A DNA stretch of 64,000 bases. Origin: Gonapodya prolifera JEL478 (taxonomy: Eukaryota > Monoblepharomycota > Monoblepharidomycetes > Monoblepharidales > Gonapodyaceae). Every line of letters begins with the position of its first letter. Positions within the stretch are counted from its first letter, which is position 1. The translations under genes and the position numbers were made by a program. Of this stretch, positions 22,282 to 31,970 are shown in pieces. The DNA lies in contig KQ965762.1 of the NCBI GenBank assembly GCA_001574975.1, positions 62,001 to 126,000 on the forward strand, given 5' to 3'. The notes under the pieces are model-generated. The model saw nothing but the letters and a program-made list of their open reading frames with translations, searched no databases and was not told where the DNA came from.

Positions 22282-22542
22282 TGTATTTTTAACAATATAA
22301 CAGATATCTCGACTATAGTCTCGACGCTTGAATACTAATCGATTTCTTGTCGCCCTGGACGACCAACCCGCGACCGCCCTTTCGAAAAAGCACCTCCCGA
22401 CGTGTACGCACCGTCCCGGCGTGCGTTCAAGGTCACGAGTCCAGCTGGCCTCCACCACCGCTTCACGCCATCAGCTCGCTTGCTCCTCCGCTGGGTGCTT
22501 TCCTTCTTCCGCACCTTGCTCCTAAAATTACTCCTGTTCCCA
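22282..22542. other. short intergenic stretch
   Basis: Convergent 3' ends of the F-box/ankyrin and ankyrin/coiled-coil copies. No feature recognised. Confidence 0.35.
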
Positions 22543-23533
22543 TCACCACCTGGACTTCACGCCATCTGTTGTCGCAGCAAAAACATTCTCCTGACGGAGG
22601 GTCGCGGCCGCCTGCATTAGAGCGGCAATGTCGTGTTTGAGCGATTCAAGGTCACGTTCCAGGGTGGAGGTACGGCTGCGAAGTGTAGAGACCTCCTGCT
22701 CCAGAGCGGAATTGCAGATTTGTAACGCGGCGGCATTTGTCTCCGCTTCCACGCATATCCTGGTGAATACACCGCCGGTGAAATCAAAAGCAAGTTTCGA
22801 CGCAAATGCAGTTCCGCCTACATCTCTGCAATCCGTGCCCTCTCCTCCTCCGCACTGCAACACGTGCGGCGAGTTCCAGTACCTGCATGGCGTGCTCAGC
22901 ATTTGCGAGTTCGAGAGGTGGAGGCTTTGAACTAGCCGGTGCAGAGCGAGGTATTGGGCTACGCTGGTGACTCCAGCGTGTGCAGGAATTCTCGGTCGGG
23001 ATTCTTTCTCGCTGCGTCCAGTTCCACGCCAGTGACAAGGGCGCCGTACGCGAGCAAGAGACGGACGATCTTCACGTTTGGCCGAACGGCGAACAGGACA
23101 CTGCACTCTTCCCACGTTGTCGGGTGATTGAGTGTGACTTCGCCGCCTCTCAGATTGATTTCGAGCTGCCCGTCGTTATCTGGACAATCGACCGTGTCTC
23201 CATTCAGCACTGCTTCCTTCCCGCCACGACCAATGGCAGCGCCGCAGTCGTTGCTGAGTCGCCATCCGACTTTGCCATCGACGCTCGCTCCATTCTCTAG
23301 CAGCACCCGGACAACCGCCACCAGTCCATGTAGCACTGCAAGAATCAGCGCGCACTCGCACTCCACCGTATCTTCCTTCCAATCGTACCCGTCACGCCCG
23401 TCCTCCACCTTTGCCCTCAGCGTCACCGTCTTGCGTGCATCGGGCTCGCCCCGGACTCAATCAACCGTTTCACATCGGCCTCCCGCCCATCCTCCACCGC
23501 GTCGATCAACTGAGCGTTCAAGGTCGCCGACAT
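22543..23533 (-). pseudogene. ankyrin-coiled coil family copy, broken
   Basis: Starts MSATLNAQLIDAVEDG at 23533. One base is missing in the SPDARK motif (near 23447), and frame is lost again at the SHQR motif (near 22985). The W-rich insert between WRLSN and AIGRGG is also deleted. The second ankyrin-like unit (VKIVRLLLAYGALVTGVE), the conserved intron acceptor CACCAG and the coiled coil (LQICNSALEQEVSTLRSRTS) remain. The frame then ends at 22543 without an SH3. It is paired head-to-head with an F-box remnant at 23631. Confidence 0.75.
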
Positions 23534-23630
23534 GTTCCTTGGTCTCGGAAGTTCGCGCTTTCAATAATCAACCTGGCCCGGATTTTAGCCGTGGAGATTA
23601 TTACCGCCTATTTTCTGTCTTTCCGGCGAC

Positions 23631-23662
23631 ATGATTTCCATCGCTGATTTCCCCTGAGATTG
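23631..23662 (+). pseudogene. remnant of an F-box gene start
   Basis: ATGATTTCCATCGCTGATTT matches the start of the F-box/ankyrin gene at 21081 (ATGGTTTCCATAGCTGATTT). One T is missing shortly after, giving an immediate stop, and similarity ends within 35 bases. Its position, about 100 bases from a divergent ankyrin/coiled-coil copy, mirrors the arrangement at 20963/21081. Confidence 0.65.
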
Positions 23663-23798
23663 TCCTCCACAATAGTAGCACACATTCTCGAATTAAAGGA
23701 AGGTTGCCCGCGTTCTAAATAGAATATCTATCATAGCGGGATATGTCGGGCTCAATACAATTATGTAAAATCTCGATGGTCTTTGACAGGCCATGTTG

Positions 23799-24354
23799 CT
23801 AATTAAAACAATACGGCGGCTCACAACTGTCAATAACGGTACTCCACGTCCACCCAGGTGGCAGACACTTGTAAACCTCCGCCGGCCTAGCCGACTGCCA
23901 TCCGAATGGCGTATACTCGCTCTTGACGCATCCGGCACAGTTCTGCCACTTATCCGTCAGGACCCAACTCCACTTCCCGTCGGTCGCCATCTCGTGCACG
24001 TAGACTTGATACTTCATCACCATGTCGTTGGGCCTGAGTGACCCGGGTACTTTCACGGACCAGTACGGGTTCGTGTTTGCAGGAAGTAGGTCCATGTACA
24101 TGCCGGGGCAGCGGGGCAGTGCGGACCCGTCGCCGGGGAAAGCGACGGAATAGATAAGATCCCTCTTCTCAAGCGGCGGTGTCGTCGGGAGGGCCTTGAT
24201 CGGTTTGGTTAAGGAAGACGACTGAGATAGTGTGTGATCATGAAGGTCGTCAGCGAAACTATAATTGGCGGTCCACCGTAGTTCAATCCGCTCACCAGAA
24301 GACCGACGAGCGCCAGTGAAGCGTCAAGATGACAGCAGAGAGTCGACCAGTCAT
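23799..24354 (-). CDS. putative small secreted cysteine-containing protein
   Basis: A frame on the minus strand ends SCEPPYCFN. It contains RCPGMYMDLLPANTNPYWSV, a W-rich segment (GKWSWVLTDKWQNCAGC) and six cysteines in its C-terminal half. A plausible first exon starts MTGRLSAVILTLHW at 24354 and joins through a short GTGAGC...TATAG intron (37 nt) in phase to FADDLHDH. The hydrophobic N-terminus would serve as a weak secretion signal, and EKR before DLIYS could be a Kex2-like processing site. Overall composition (Trp, Cys, Pro) suggests an extracellular, possibly carbohydrate-binding protein. That is inference; no family was recognised, and the first exon is less certain than the second. Confidence 0.5.
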
Positions 24355-25466
24355 TGCGGTTGCAGACGGGGGAAATGCGAGGCAATAGCTTTATTCGTTA
24401 CAAATATACCTGACATCCGGTACTGCAGTATACTGAGAACGCGTGTGTACCTGTTCCACGTATAAAAATTCCGGAATTGCAAACAAGGCACAGGTCCTGC
24501 ATAGCAACCCCAAAAGCATCTATTCACTTAACATCAAACATATATTATTGAAAATTGCCGGCGGATCTGTGACTGGTTTGTGGCTATCACGTTTTCGGTA
24601 TCGAGCGCCTGTTGCCACGTCAACATATTGTGTGAGGTCGCTGTCGGGGGGTCTGCGACTCTCTGGGGTTAAGATGGGTTGAAACAAAGACTTCGTTAGT
24701 GACCAAGGGTGGAAGGGCGGTGAGGCGGTGATGCGGCAAGGGAATGACAACAGAGAAGTGAGGCACGTCATTCTAACGCCAGCCTGAACAACTTCAAACG
24801 TTTCCCAATCGCCGAAGATGCTGACAAAGACCCAATGTTTAATAATCCGTTTTAAAAAGGAAAATGAAGTTCAAGCGCCATCGGAATCAAATGTCCACAG
24901 CAACCAAAGTCCTTCGATCTGTCGACACCATGACAATTGCAACGTTGGCGATAATCGTCAGACGTCTGACCGCAGGCTTGTATTATGCCCAACGAACTCG
25001 TGCATCATAACGCGCGTGTGAAATGTGTGAGGAACATCGAAGTTATCGCTTGTGATGCTGTCCAAAGTTGGTGAACAATGAGCTCCACGCAGCCCCCTCC
25101 TCCTGTCTCTGCCGTGTTATTATGAAGCTACGAAGGGACCACACCGGGGACGTCCCGGTCGCCTTATCGACCTATGCGAGAAACCGCCGCCTCTTTCCAA
25201 AACACTCAATCACACACTACAAGCATTTCCAGACTTGAAATAGTCACGGTACCATCATCATCCAATAAATACCAATTACTTTCGTATGCGTACTCTCCTC
25301 GCCGGTCGCAGCACAACACAGCGTAGCCGACCAGCGGCTGCCGACCGTTCATTTCGAAAAAAAGCAACTCCCGACATACGTCTCTCACGTACCACGAGCG
25401 CGACGTGCTTTTTTTGTGATGTCCCCCGTCTCCTGCGGGCAGCAGGCGGCGTCTGACGTCACAGAA
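24355..25466. other. mostly intergenic; one unplaced frame
   Basis: No gene was recognised. The minus strand at 25206..25388 encodes an uninterrupted 60-residue frame (MNGRQPLVGYAVLCCDRRGE, ending EMLVVCD) that lacks an ATG start of its own. It could be a last exon or chance. Confidence 0.35.
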
Positions 25467-27062
25467 TCACTCCGCACCAACCCCCGACCGCCGCTTGGGA
25501 ACTTTGCGACTCCGCCCGGAGGGCTCTCGTTTCCTACTCGCACCCCTTACTGCTCCCGCTCTTGCTCCTACCCCCGCCCCTCCCACCTCCCCGCCGTCCA
25601 AATCATGCTCGGGAACCTCAGGCCCGCTCCACCCCTGTCCCGCGAGCCCGGGACTATCCGGAAACACGAACGCAGACCCGGTGTCGGACCCGTCCGAGGA
25701 GAATGAGAGGGTGGAGATGGGCCGTGTCTCGGAGGTGGAGGCCGGGTTAATTACCGAAACAGGGATGGACCGGCGCGATGGGTTGGAGGGGTGGGATGGG
25801 TACGCGTAGGAGGAGGGTTGGGCGGGAGGGTGAAGGGACGGGGATGGAAATGATGCGTAACCGCCGGTAGCGGTCAGGGAGGAAGGGTTCGTGGGAGATC
25901 GGACCAAGGCAGGTGAGGAAGGGGAGGGGAATGTGGGCGAGGGTTGGTGGGGGAAGGATGTGGGTGATGGTGGGACGGCGCGGTACGTGCCTGTGTCGGT
26001 GTGCGGGGTGACGTTAACGTCGGTTAGCAAACGTGCACGTGCATGGCCTGCAGCGAACTCTGGATGGCGGACTCACCAGACCCGTCACCAAACGCCCCCT
26101 CGTTCCTTCCTCCTCCCCCGCCCCCGCCCCCGCCTGCTCCGTCCTTTCGTCCCCTCCTCCTAACCACCACCACAGCGCCCACAACAACCAAGGCAAAGAC
26201 CCCGACGGCGGCTCCTACTATCGCAGGAATAGGCACGGAAGAAGGACCGGATATCGCGAGTGATGCGGGTGGCGCGGCGTTTGCGTTTTCAGGGACGAGG
26301 GCGGTGGTGGTAGAGGTGGATGTGCGTGTTGGAGCGGGTGCGTTGCGTGCAGAGGCGGGAGTTGGGGAAGAGGGACGGGATGTAAGGGATTGGGCCGTGA
26401 GCGTGGACGCCTCGGGACCTGCTGGTGCGCTTTGGAGGGGTGTGGAGTCGGGCGGTGCGCCAAGTGCAGGCGCAGGGTCAGGCGAGGGTACAGGGACTGG
26501 TGCATAAGTAGGTGCTGGTGTGGGATTGTCACCCGGCGACGGAGGCGGCGGCGGTGCTGTAGGTGGTGGTGCTGTTGGTGGGAGGGGCGTGGGAGAAGGG
26601 TCGGATGGTGGCGGTGGTGGGGCTGTCGGTGGTGGTGGTGGCGTAGGAGGCGGTGCTGTCGGTGGTGGTGTGGGTGGTGGAGGGGGCGGAGGCGGAGGGG
26701 GGCTGAGCGTATACGGGTAAGAGTGAGTACAAGTATATCGGCACCGCACGCGGACATCCAAGCATCCAACCCCGCGGAATCGAATCTCGAATTTGCCACT
26801 CTACTCACGGCGCAGGAGGAGGAGGAGGAGGCGGTGGTGGTGATGGCGGTGGTCTCGGAGGCGGTGGTGGCGGTGGAGGAGGAGGCAGACACCACCAGCA
26901 GCCCTGCCTCGCACGCAATCTCGCTCCCGCATGTCCTTGGGTCGTGTCTCTGTGTCGCTCCGGGTGTGCATCGGATGCTATTGCGGGAGCGACGAGCAGG
27001 AAGACCGAGCAGAGCATCCACATCCACGTCCACGTCATCGCCGCACCCCATCGCCGCGCCAT
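25467..27062 (-). CDS. proline-rich single-pass (type I) membrane protein (467 aa)
   Basis: Exons 26809..27062, 26077..26702 and 25467..25990 join in frame to 467 codons; intron 2 (86 nt) has a GCTAAC branch site. A signal peptide is visible (MARRWGAAMTWTWMWMLCSV, cleavage near AIAS). A short Cys-bearing segment follows (GCWWCLPP), then an ectodomain of about 170 residues built of Pro runs and PTAP/PPPS units, then Ser/Thr-rich sequence suited to O-glycosylation. The membrane segment (AIVGAAVGVFALVVVGAVVV) is followed by RRRGRK and a Gly run, and by a Ser/Pro-rich cytosolic tail of about 170 residues. The layout resembles fungal wall-stress sensors or wall-anchored adhesins, but no WSC or other known domain is present, so the function is unassigned. 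Confidence 0.75.
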
Positions 27063-27348
27063 CTCCCGCAATCCGATGGATCCAATCGCGCGGAGAAGGT
27101 TCCGTCGGGTGGTCGGATGTGCGGACTATGAATGCACGGCGATTCCTCGAAAGGCAGAACTGTTCCTGAGGGCGACGTGGCGCCGCGTGTGGCGTGTGGC
27201 GCTTTCCCCGGTGGTCATTTGCAAGGTCAGGGATGAGATTCTTCAGCGGGCGAGATACATAGATGGGGTACTCGCTTTGCGCGTGACTGATGGCCACGGC
27301 CCACGTATGCAAGTACCACACCAAGTGCACAGAAACGTCAACTTACCA

Positions 27349-28558
27349 CTATGTACATGTACCCGATCCACGAGTCGCATGTCTGTGTCGGGCAATTGTT
27401 TTTTTCGGGGTGGCCGAGTCGTGGCGCTTGACAGTCAAGTATTTGCTCCGCACGCCGTATCCGTTCGTGTCTTCGTCTTCGGCCTGGAATGAGCGGGGTG
27501 AGTGGAGAGAGTGGGTGGAGCAGACTGATTGGGGCGAGCAGAGTGAGTGGGGAGAGTAAGGTGCAGAGTGGGGAGAGCGAAAGACGTACCATCGCAGTCC
27601 CAGCCACAATCCACGTATGCAAGTCCAACTCCTTGGCACGTCCGTGGATCGTTTCATGCACGTGGCCAGCGAGGTAGTGATGGATGTCGTGGCGTTTGAG
27701 CTGGATGGCCGAGTGGAGGGGGGTAGGTGCAAGAGCAGGGGTGGGAGTGGGGTCCGAAGGTTAGTAGAGCAAGCGACGGTGGTCGATGAGGCAAGGGGGG
27801 TACAGTGAGGCAAGAGATGGATGTGAATGATACAGGCCGAACACACATACCAGGCTCAACATGCGCTCCCGGTCTTTCAGTGAGTACTCGCACGGCTCCT
27901 CCGTCTCGTTGAACAAGAACGCTACATGCAGAGGGTGAGGAGGACATATGTGATGCTGCAGCTGAACCGTCGTTGCATGCCGGCCCCAGCAAGGCGTACT
28001 TCGTTCGCGGCCCTTTCTTCCATATTCTCTTCACCTCACCCCCCCACCCAACTAACCCTCCCCTCGAACACTTACGCGGATAATGCCTTACCACGAGCAC
28101 CACCCTCTCCTCCCTCTTACAACTCCCAAGCTCCCCTTCAAACCATCCCCCACTGCATCTTCGCATGCTCCTCCTCCGCTTTCCAGTGCTCGAGGCCGTG
28201 GGTGCGCCAGTGGATTTGGTCGCCTACCCTGAGTGGGCGCAAACGTGTGGGTGGGTTGTTCGGGCGGACGGAAGATGGAGGCAAGAGAGCGGATGAGAGA
28301 GTAAGCGCAGAAACCGGGAAGAGTGGGAAAGAATGTAGAGAGCGTGAGCGGGGAGCGGCCGGGAGCTGGGTGATTGGGAAGTGCCAGGGAAGCAAGAGCC
28401 CGAAACCTCACTTGCGAGTCGCCGAACTGGAAGAAGAGGAGAGGTTTACCGTCCTGCTCCATCGCGTGGCTGTGATTGTGATCCTGGTCGACGAATCCGC
28501 GCTGGAAATAAAGAGTTGAGCTCCAGTTGGTTCTGCCGAGTTCAGCCGAACATGCCAT
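27349..28558 (-). CDS. hypothetical multi-exon protein
   Basis: Several minus-strand exon-like segments carry good splice signals and GC-rich codons. The first starts MACSAELGRTNWSSTLYFQR and ends FFQFGDSQ at a GTGAGG donor (28412). A later exon reads FLFNETEEPCEYSLKDRERM before a GTATGT donor. A further one reads LKRHDIHHYLAGHVHETIHG and ends before GTACGT, and the last reads EDEDTNGYGVRSKYLTVKRH and stops at 27349. The second exon is unresolved: a very protein-like frame (HWRTHGLEHWKAEEEHAKMQ) does not match the phase of its neighbours, whereas another frame does. No family was recognised. The protein would be soluble and rich in His and charged residues. Confidence 0.5.
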
Positions 28559-28870
28559 TGTGAGCGCAAGCGGCGACATGGACGTTGAAAGCTCGGGCGA
28601 CTTGGAATTGTATATGCTCGTTGTTCTGCCCAGCTCTTCGATCTCGGTCATGGTGCAAACCAAGTGACGAACACAGTTACTGCGCGTTAGTGATGTCAAG
28701 GTGCTCAGCGTGTGATAAGTCCGTCGTCTCGATATGAATTCGATATGAATTCATTCATGTTAAAGATTGAAGAAACCAAACGTGTATTTTTGCAACAGAA
28801 AACAATATAAAGGTTTGGCAACGACGACGTGATTATAGTGAAGGCAGATATAAGCGACCACTGCGGCAGT

Positions 28871-29727
28871 CTAGGTGCGCTCTTTCCAGAAGAGCGGCTC
28901 ATTTGCTCGGGCTGAAGAGGGATCCCACTGTTCGGCACGTCATGCGGTGAACCAAAAATTAGCATGTTGACATGTCCGCGAGGACGAGCCACACCGCAAC
29001 GAAACCCACCCGACCTGTTATGCAACACGCTCCCATGCTGGATATGCCCGACCTCGTAGTCCTTCTCCGTCAGCTGCACCTCTGGCTCGGCGGGCTTGGC
29101 TGCCTCGGCCGGCGCGACGTATCCCGTCCCGGCCTCTTCGGGGAGCGAGCCACCGAGGGAAGCCGACTCGCCGGAAAAAAGAGCGGCGGGGTCTTTGGGT
29201 GTGAGTTGGGAGGTCAAGGGCGCGAGGACTGTGGCGGCGAGATGGGAGACTGGGGGGGTGTAAGTGAGGGAAGGGAAGGTCGATGAAAGGAGAGAGCAAT
29301 TTCGAAAAATGACGGAGGGTGCATTCTTCGAGTGCCGGAACGCGTCCAACCACGATGAAGAGCGATCCCCGTCCAAACTCAACGATGAACCCACGTCCCC
29401 TCCTCCACCTGCCCTCCACCCTCTCTGTCCCCACTCCCACACCCACCATCAACGCTCTTCCCAGGCAGCACTTCCTTCCCATCATCCAGCGCACCGCCAA
29501 GCGACGCCGACTCCCCCGCGAACAGCTTCGCGCCCTGGTCGTCGGGGACTTGTTTGTGCGCGAGCGAGCTGAGCGAGGAGACGACGGTGTCGAGGACTGC
29601 GTCGGGTGGGGGTGGTGGGTGGGGGGAAGGGGAGCGGGAGAGGGGAAAGGGGGACGTTGGGGTGATGGGTTGGAAAGGTGGAACCCACGGATGGGACGAA
29701 AACGCGGGGAAACTCACGTTTGGACAT
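28871..29727 (-). CDS. small acidic protein with duplicated exon (146 aa, 4 exons)
   Basis: Exons 29718..29727, 29447..29596, 29010..29249 and 28871..28911 total 441 nt, 147 codons with stop. Exon 1 encodes only MSK plus one base. Exons 2 (150 nt) and 3 (240 nt) both begin and end in phase 1 and encode related peptides. Exon 2 gives VVSSLSSLAHKQ... then LFAGESASLGGALDDG, and exon 3 gives VLAPLTSQL... then LFSGESASLGGSLPEE. Exon 3 continues into an acidic part (EPEVQLTEKDYEVGHIQHG). The C-terminus is ANEPLFWKERT. No signal peptide or membrane segment is present. The product is not recognised. Either exon could be skipped without loss of frame. Confidence 0.7.
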
Positions 29728-29987
29728 TGCGTAGTTGAAATGCGAGATCTAATTGGTGTCTTTCGAGTGTTTTCGGGTGGATTTTTTCGGGTATTTGAAG
29801 GAAGGCGAGGGGCAGAGTCGGTGAGTCACTGTTTGGTGCGGGTGAGTCACCCCCACCAGCAAGTCAATAATGGCGAGATTCTATACTCTCAGATATTCTT
29901 TACTCCCCTACTCTCCCGGATTCTAGTAAGTTGTTTCTGACTTTTCATCTCGAACAACCACTGAGCAGAAATCCATGAACCGCAGTC

Positions 29988-30088
29988 ATGTCCAATTTCG
30001 CAGACTTCACATCTGGAGACTACCCTTCAGACATCAACAAAGTGTCCAATCACTACGCCGAAACTCTAGACAAAATCGTCACCAAAAG
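29988..30088 (+). pseudogene. orphan first exon of a lost gene
   Basis: A frame starts ATG at 29988 (MSNFADFTSGDYPSDINKVS...) and runs 33 codons to ACCAAAAG followed by a GTGAAC donor-like site. Immediately beyond lies the 3' end of a broken minus-strand F-box-like copy, and no second exon is seen. It is divergent from the small acidic protein gene, 260 bases away. It looks like a first exon whose gene body was replaced by the neighbouring copy. It could also be a chance frame. Confidence 0.35.
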
Positions 30089-30473
30089 GTGAACACAAAC
30101 TTATTTGTCTTTGATAAATGGCTTCGTCTCTTATAAACAACGTAACACCCATCTTCCGCGCCAAATCCTTAACGCTCGCCTCGAACGCCTTTTCCATGGG
30201 AGAGATTGAATCATGTAGTGCATTTAGTGTTCGAAGTCTTTCTGACCGGAACTCAATGGAAACGCGAAACATTCCCGCGAGGGCCTTGCCGACTTGAAGC
30301 AAGCTCTCCAACATTGCCAGTACTGCAACATCAGCACCTGTAACCTCTTCATAAGTGTCCTCTCCCACTTCCTGGACAAGGTAAACCCAAATGTACATTG
30401 TGATGATTCTGGGCATTGTTGCAAAGATTCGGTAGGGATAGAATCCAACGCTTGATGAATTGTGTCCGTTCAA
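30066..30473 (-). pseudogene. truncated F-box-like paralog
   Basis: The frame IFATMPRIITMYIWVYLVQE, then EDTYEEVTGADVAVLAMLES and MFRVSIEFRS, and finally LARKMGVTLF, parallels the C-terminal third of the neighbouring copy (IFAVMPGITKMNIKVDLI, ETYEDVPGSDTAV, LARRTGVTLF). Just upstream, the same bases in another frame resemble the family start DSIPTES. The central two-thirds of the gene therefore seem to be deleted, with the start fused to the end out of frame. Confidence 0.6.
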
Positions 30474-30595
30474 TTGCCATTTGATTTAGAGTTCAATGAT
30501 ATTACATACAGCAAATCAGTCAGCAAGAAATCATTATTGCTATTCATAAATATCTGCTGCAAGGTCGAGATAACCATGTATCCATGCGACCTAAT

Positions 30596-31863
30596 CTATG
30601 TATCATGAAACACATCGTCCTCCTCCGAGAACAATGTCACACCTGTCCTTCGCGCCAAGTCCATTACATTCCGACCAAACGCCCTTTCGATTGCATACGT
30701 CGAATCACGCAGCCTGTAAAATTCGATCGACACTTGCTCAAGGGAAATGAGCTGCATGGAGACACGAAGATTTCCCGCGCGTGCTTTGCCAACGCGAAAC
30801 AAGCGCCCCAAAACAACACCACACCGCCGTGTCGCTTCCAGGAACGTCCTCGTACGTTTCTTCCGGTCGAATAAGATCCACTTTGATGTTCATTTTGGTG
30901 ATACCAGGCATGACAGCAAAGATCCATTCCGCCAGATTTTCTGTGAATGGTGTTTCCACCATGTAAGTCCCAAATATCTGAATATTCAGACCTTGGACCG
31001 ACGTTAGCGCCTTGTCCCCTCCTGGTAAAGCAGATCTGCGTGTCTGAGCAAATGATTCAGAGGATTTCGGTCCCTACCCCAAATGAGGAAGGTTCCCAAT
31101 TGCGACGTCATCGTAACTGACAACGCGACTTCTGCCAGATTCCGGAACTGTTTTCACCAGATGCTTCGAAGACACTTTGTCGATCAGATAGATCCCCGAA
31201 ATATACTCCACCTCTGGGCACAGGTTCAGGAGGACTTCCAGTTTCACCCCTGTGTCCTCGCCCTCGGTCCCAGGAAGGTTGAGATATTTTACGTCGAAAG
31301 GTTATGGGAGATTTGTGAGGCGTTGCAGCTGTGCATAAAACTGATGATTGGCGTGAACTGTAAGACCTCTCGGGGGATTCGAGTGGGCGAAATGCACAAT
31401 ATTCCGCATAGCTGGAGCGAAATCGTCGTCGAAATCGTCAAAGAATGGGTAGGCGAGGTCCACTTCCACGATGACTAGTTTCAAAGTGGCAGGTCGGACA
31501 GTATCTCGTGCAATAAGCGCCATCAAGCCATCGTCAACTGTGGGCAATCCTTCGAATATTGCAGTGTCATGCGAAATGTGAAATAGGCATTGGAGTCCAG
31601 TCCACACTCTGCTTCCACGATAATCGAACTCCACAAACGCGTTTGTCCATTCCCATGGTTCTGACGATTGTCCAATCTCATAAAGATCAGATATGCTGAT
31701 TTGGCAAGCGACAGCTGCTTCTCCCGGGTCACATCCGGGAATCGTGACGGCTGCCTGCCTTATCGCGAAATCGCCGAGAGATTCGAGGAATCAGACTGAA
31801 GAACGTTTTCGGGGGAAGGAAGCGGAAAATTTGGATGAACGATTCGGCTGGGATGGAATCCAT
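30596..31863 (-). pseudogene. F-box-like protein gene, broken
   Basis: It starts MDSIPAESFIQIFRFLP at 31863, an F-box-type helix followed by FSLIPRISRRFRD. The rest lies in shifted frames. One segment holds WEWTNAFVEFDYRGSRVW and MALIARDTVRPATLKLVIVE; the next, after a stop at 31302, holds EVLLNLCPEVEYISGIYLID, interrupted by a TAG at the end of GNLPHLG (near 31080). The last segment includes NLAEWIFAVMPGITKMNI and, after a further frame change near 30800, LARRTGVTLFSEED. The product resembles F-box proteins with an LRR-like substrate region, by layout rather than clear repeats. At least four breaks are present. Confidence 0.65.
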
Positions 31864-31970
31864 GGCTTGATGGGTCAGCAGTTCAAAAGACCCTGATTGG
31901 GAAGGGGACTGACAACATATAATACAATTATGTCATTGACAACAATAAAACAATAGCGTTTCATCACGCA

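Noticed and set aside
26048-26076. A 29-nt intron in the proline-rich membrane protein gene
   Set aside because: Frame also fits an 86-nt intron (25991..26076) that has a GCTAAC branch site and CACAG acceptor, which is far more likely.
26218-27330. 370-codon minus-strand frame over the proline-rich membrane protein
   Set aside because: Its His/Pro/Arg runs are the out-of-frame reading of the polyproline exons; the accepted frame has a signal peptide, a membrane helix and matching intron phases.
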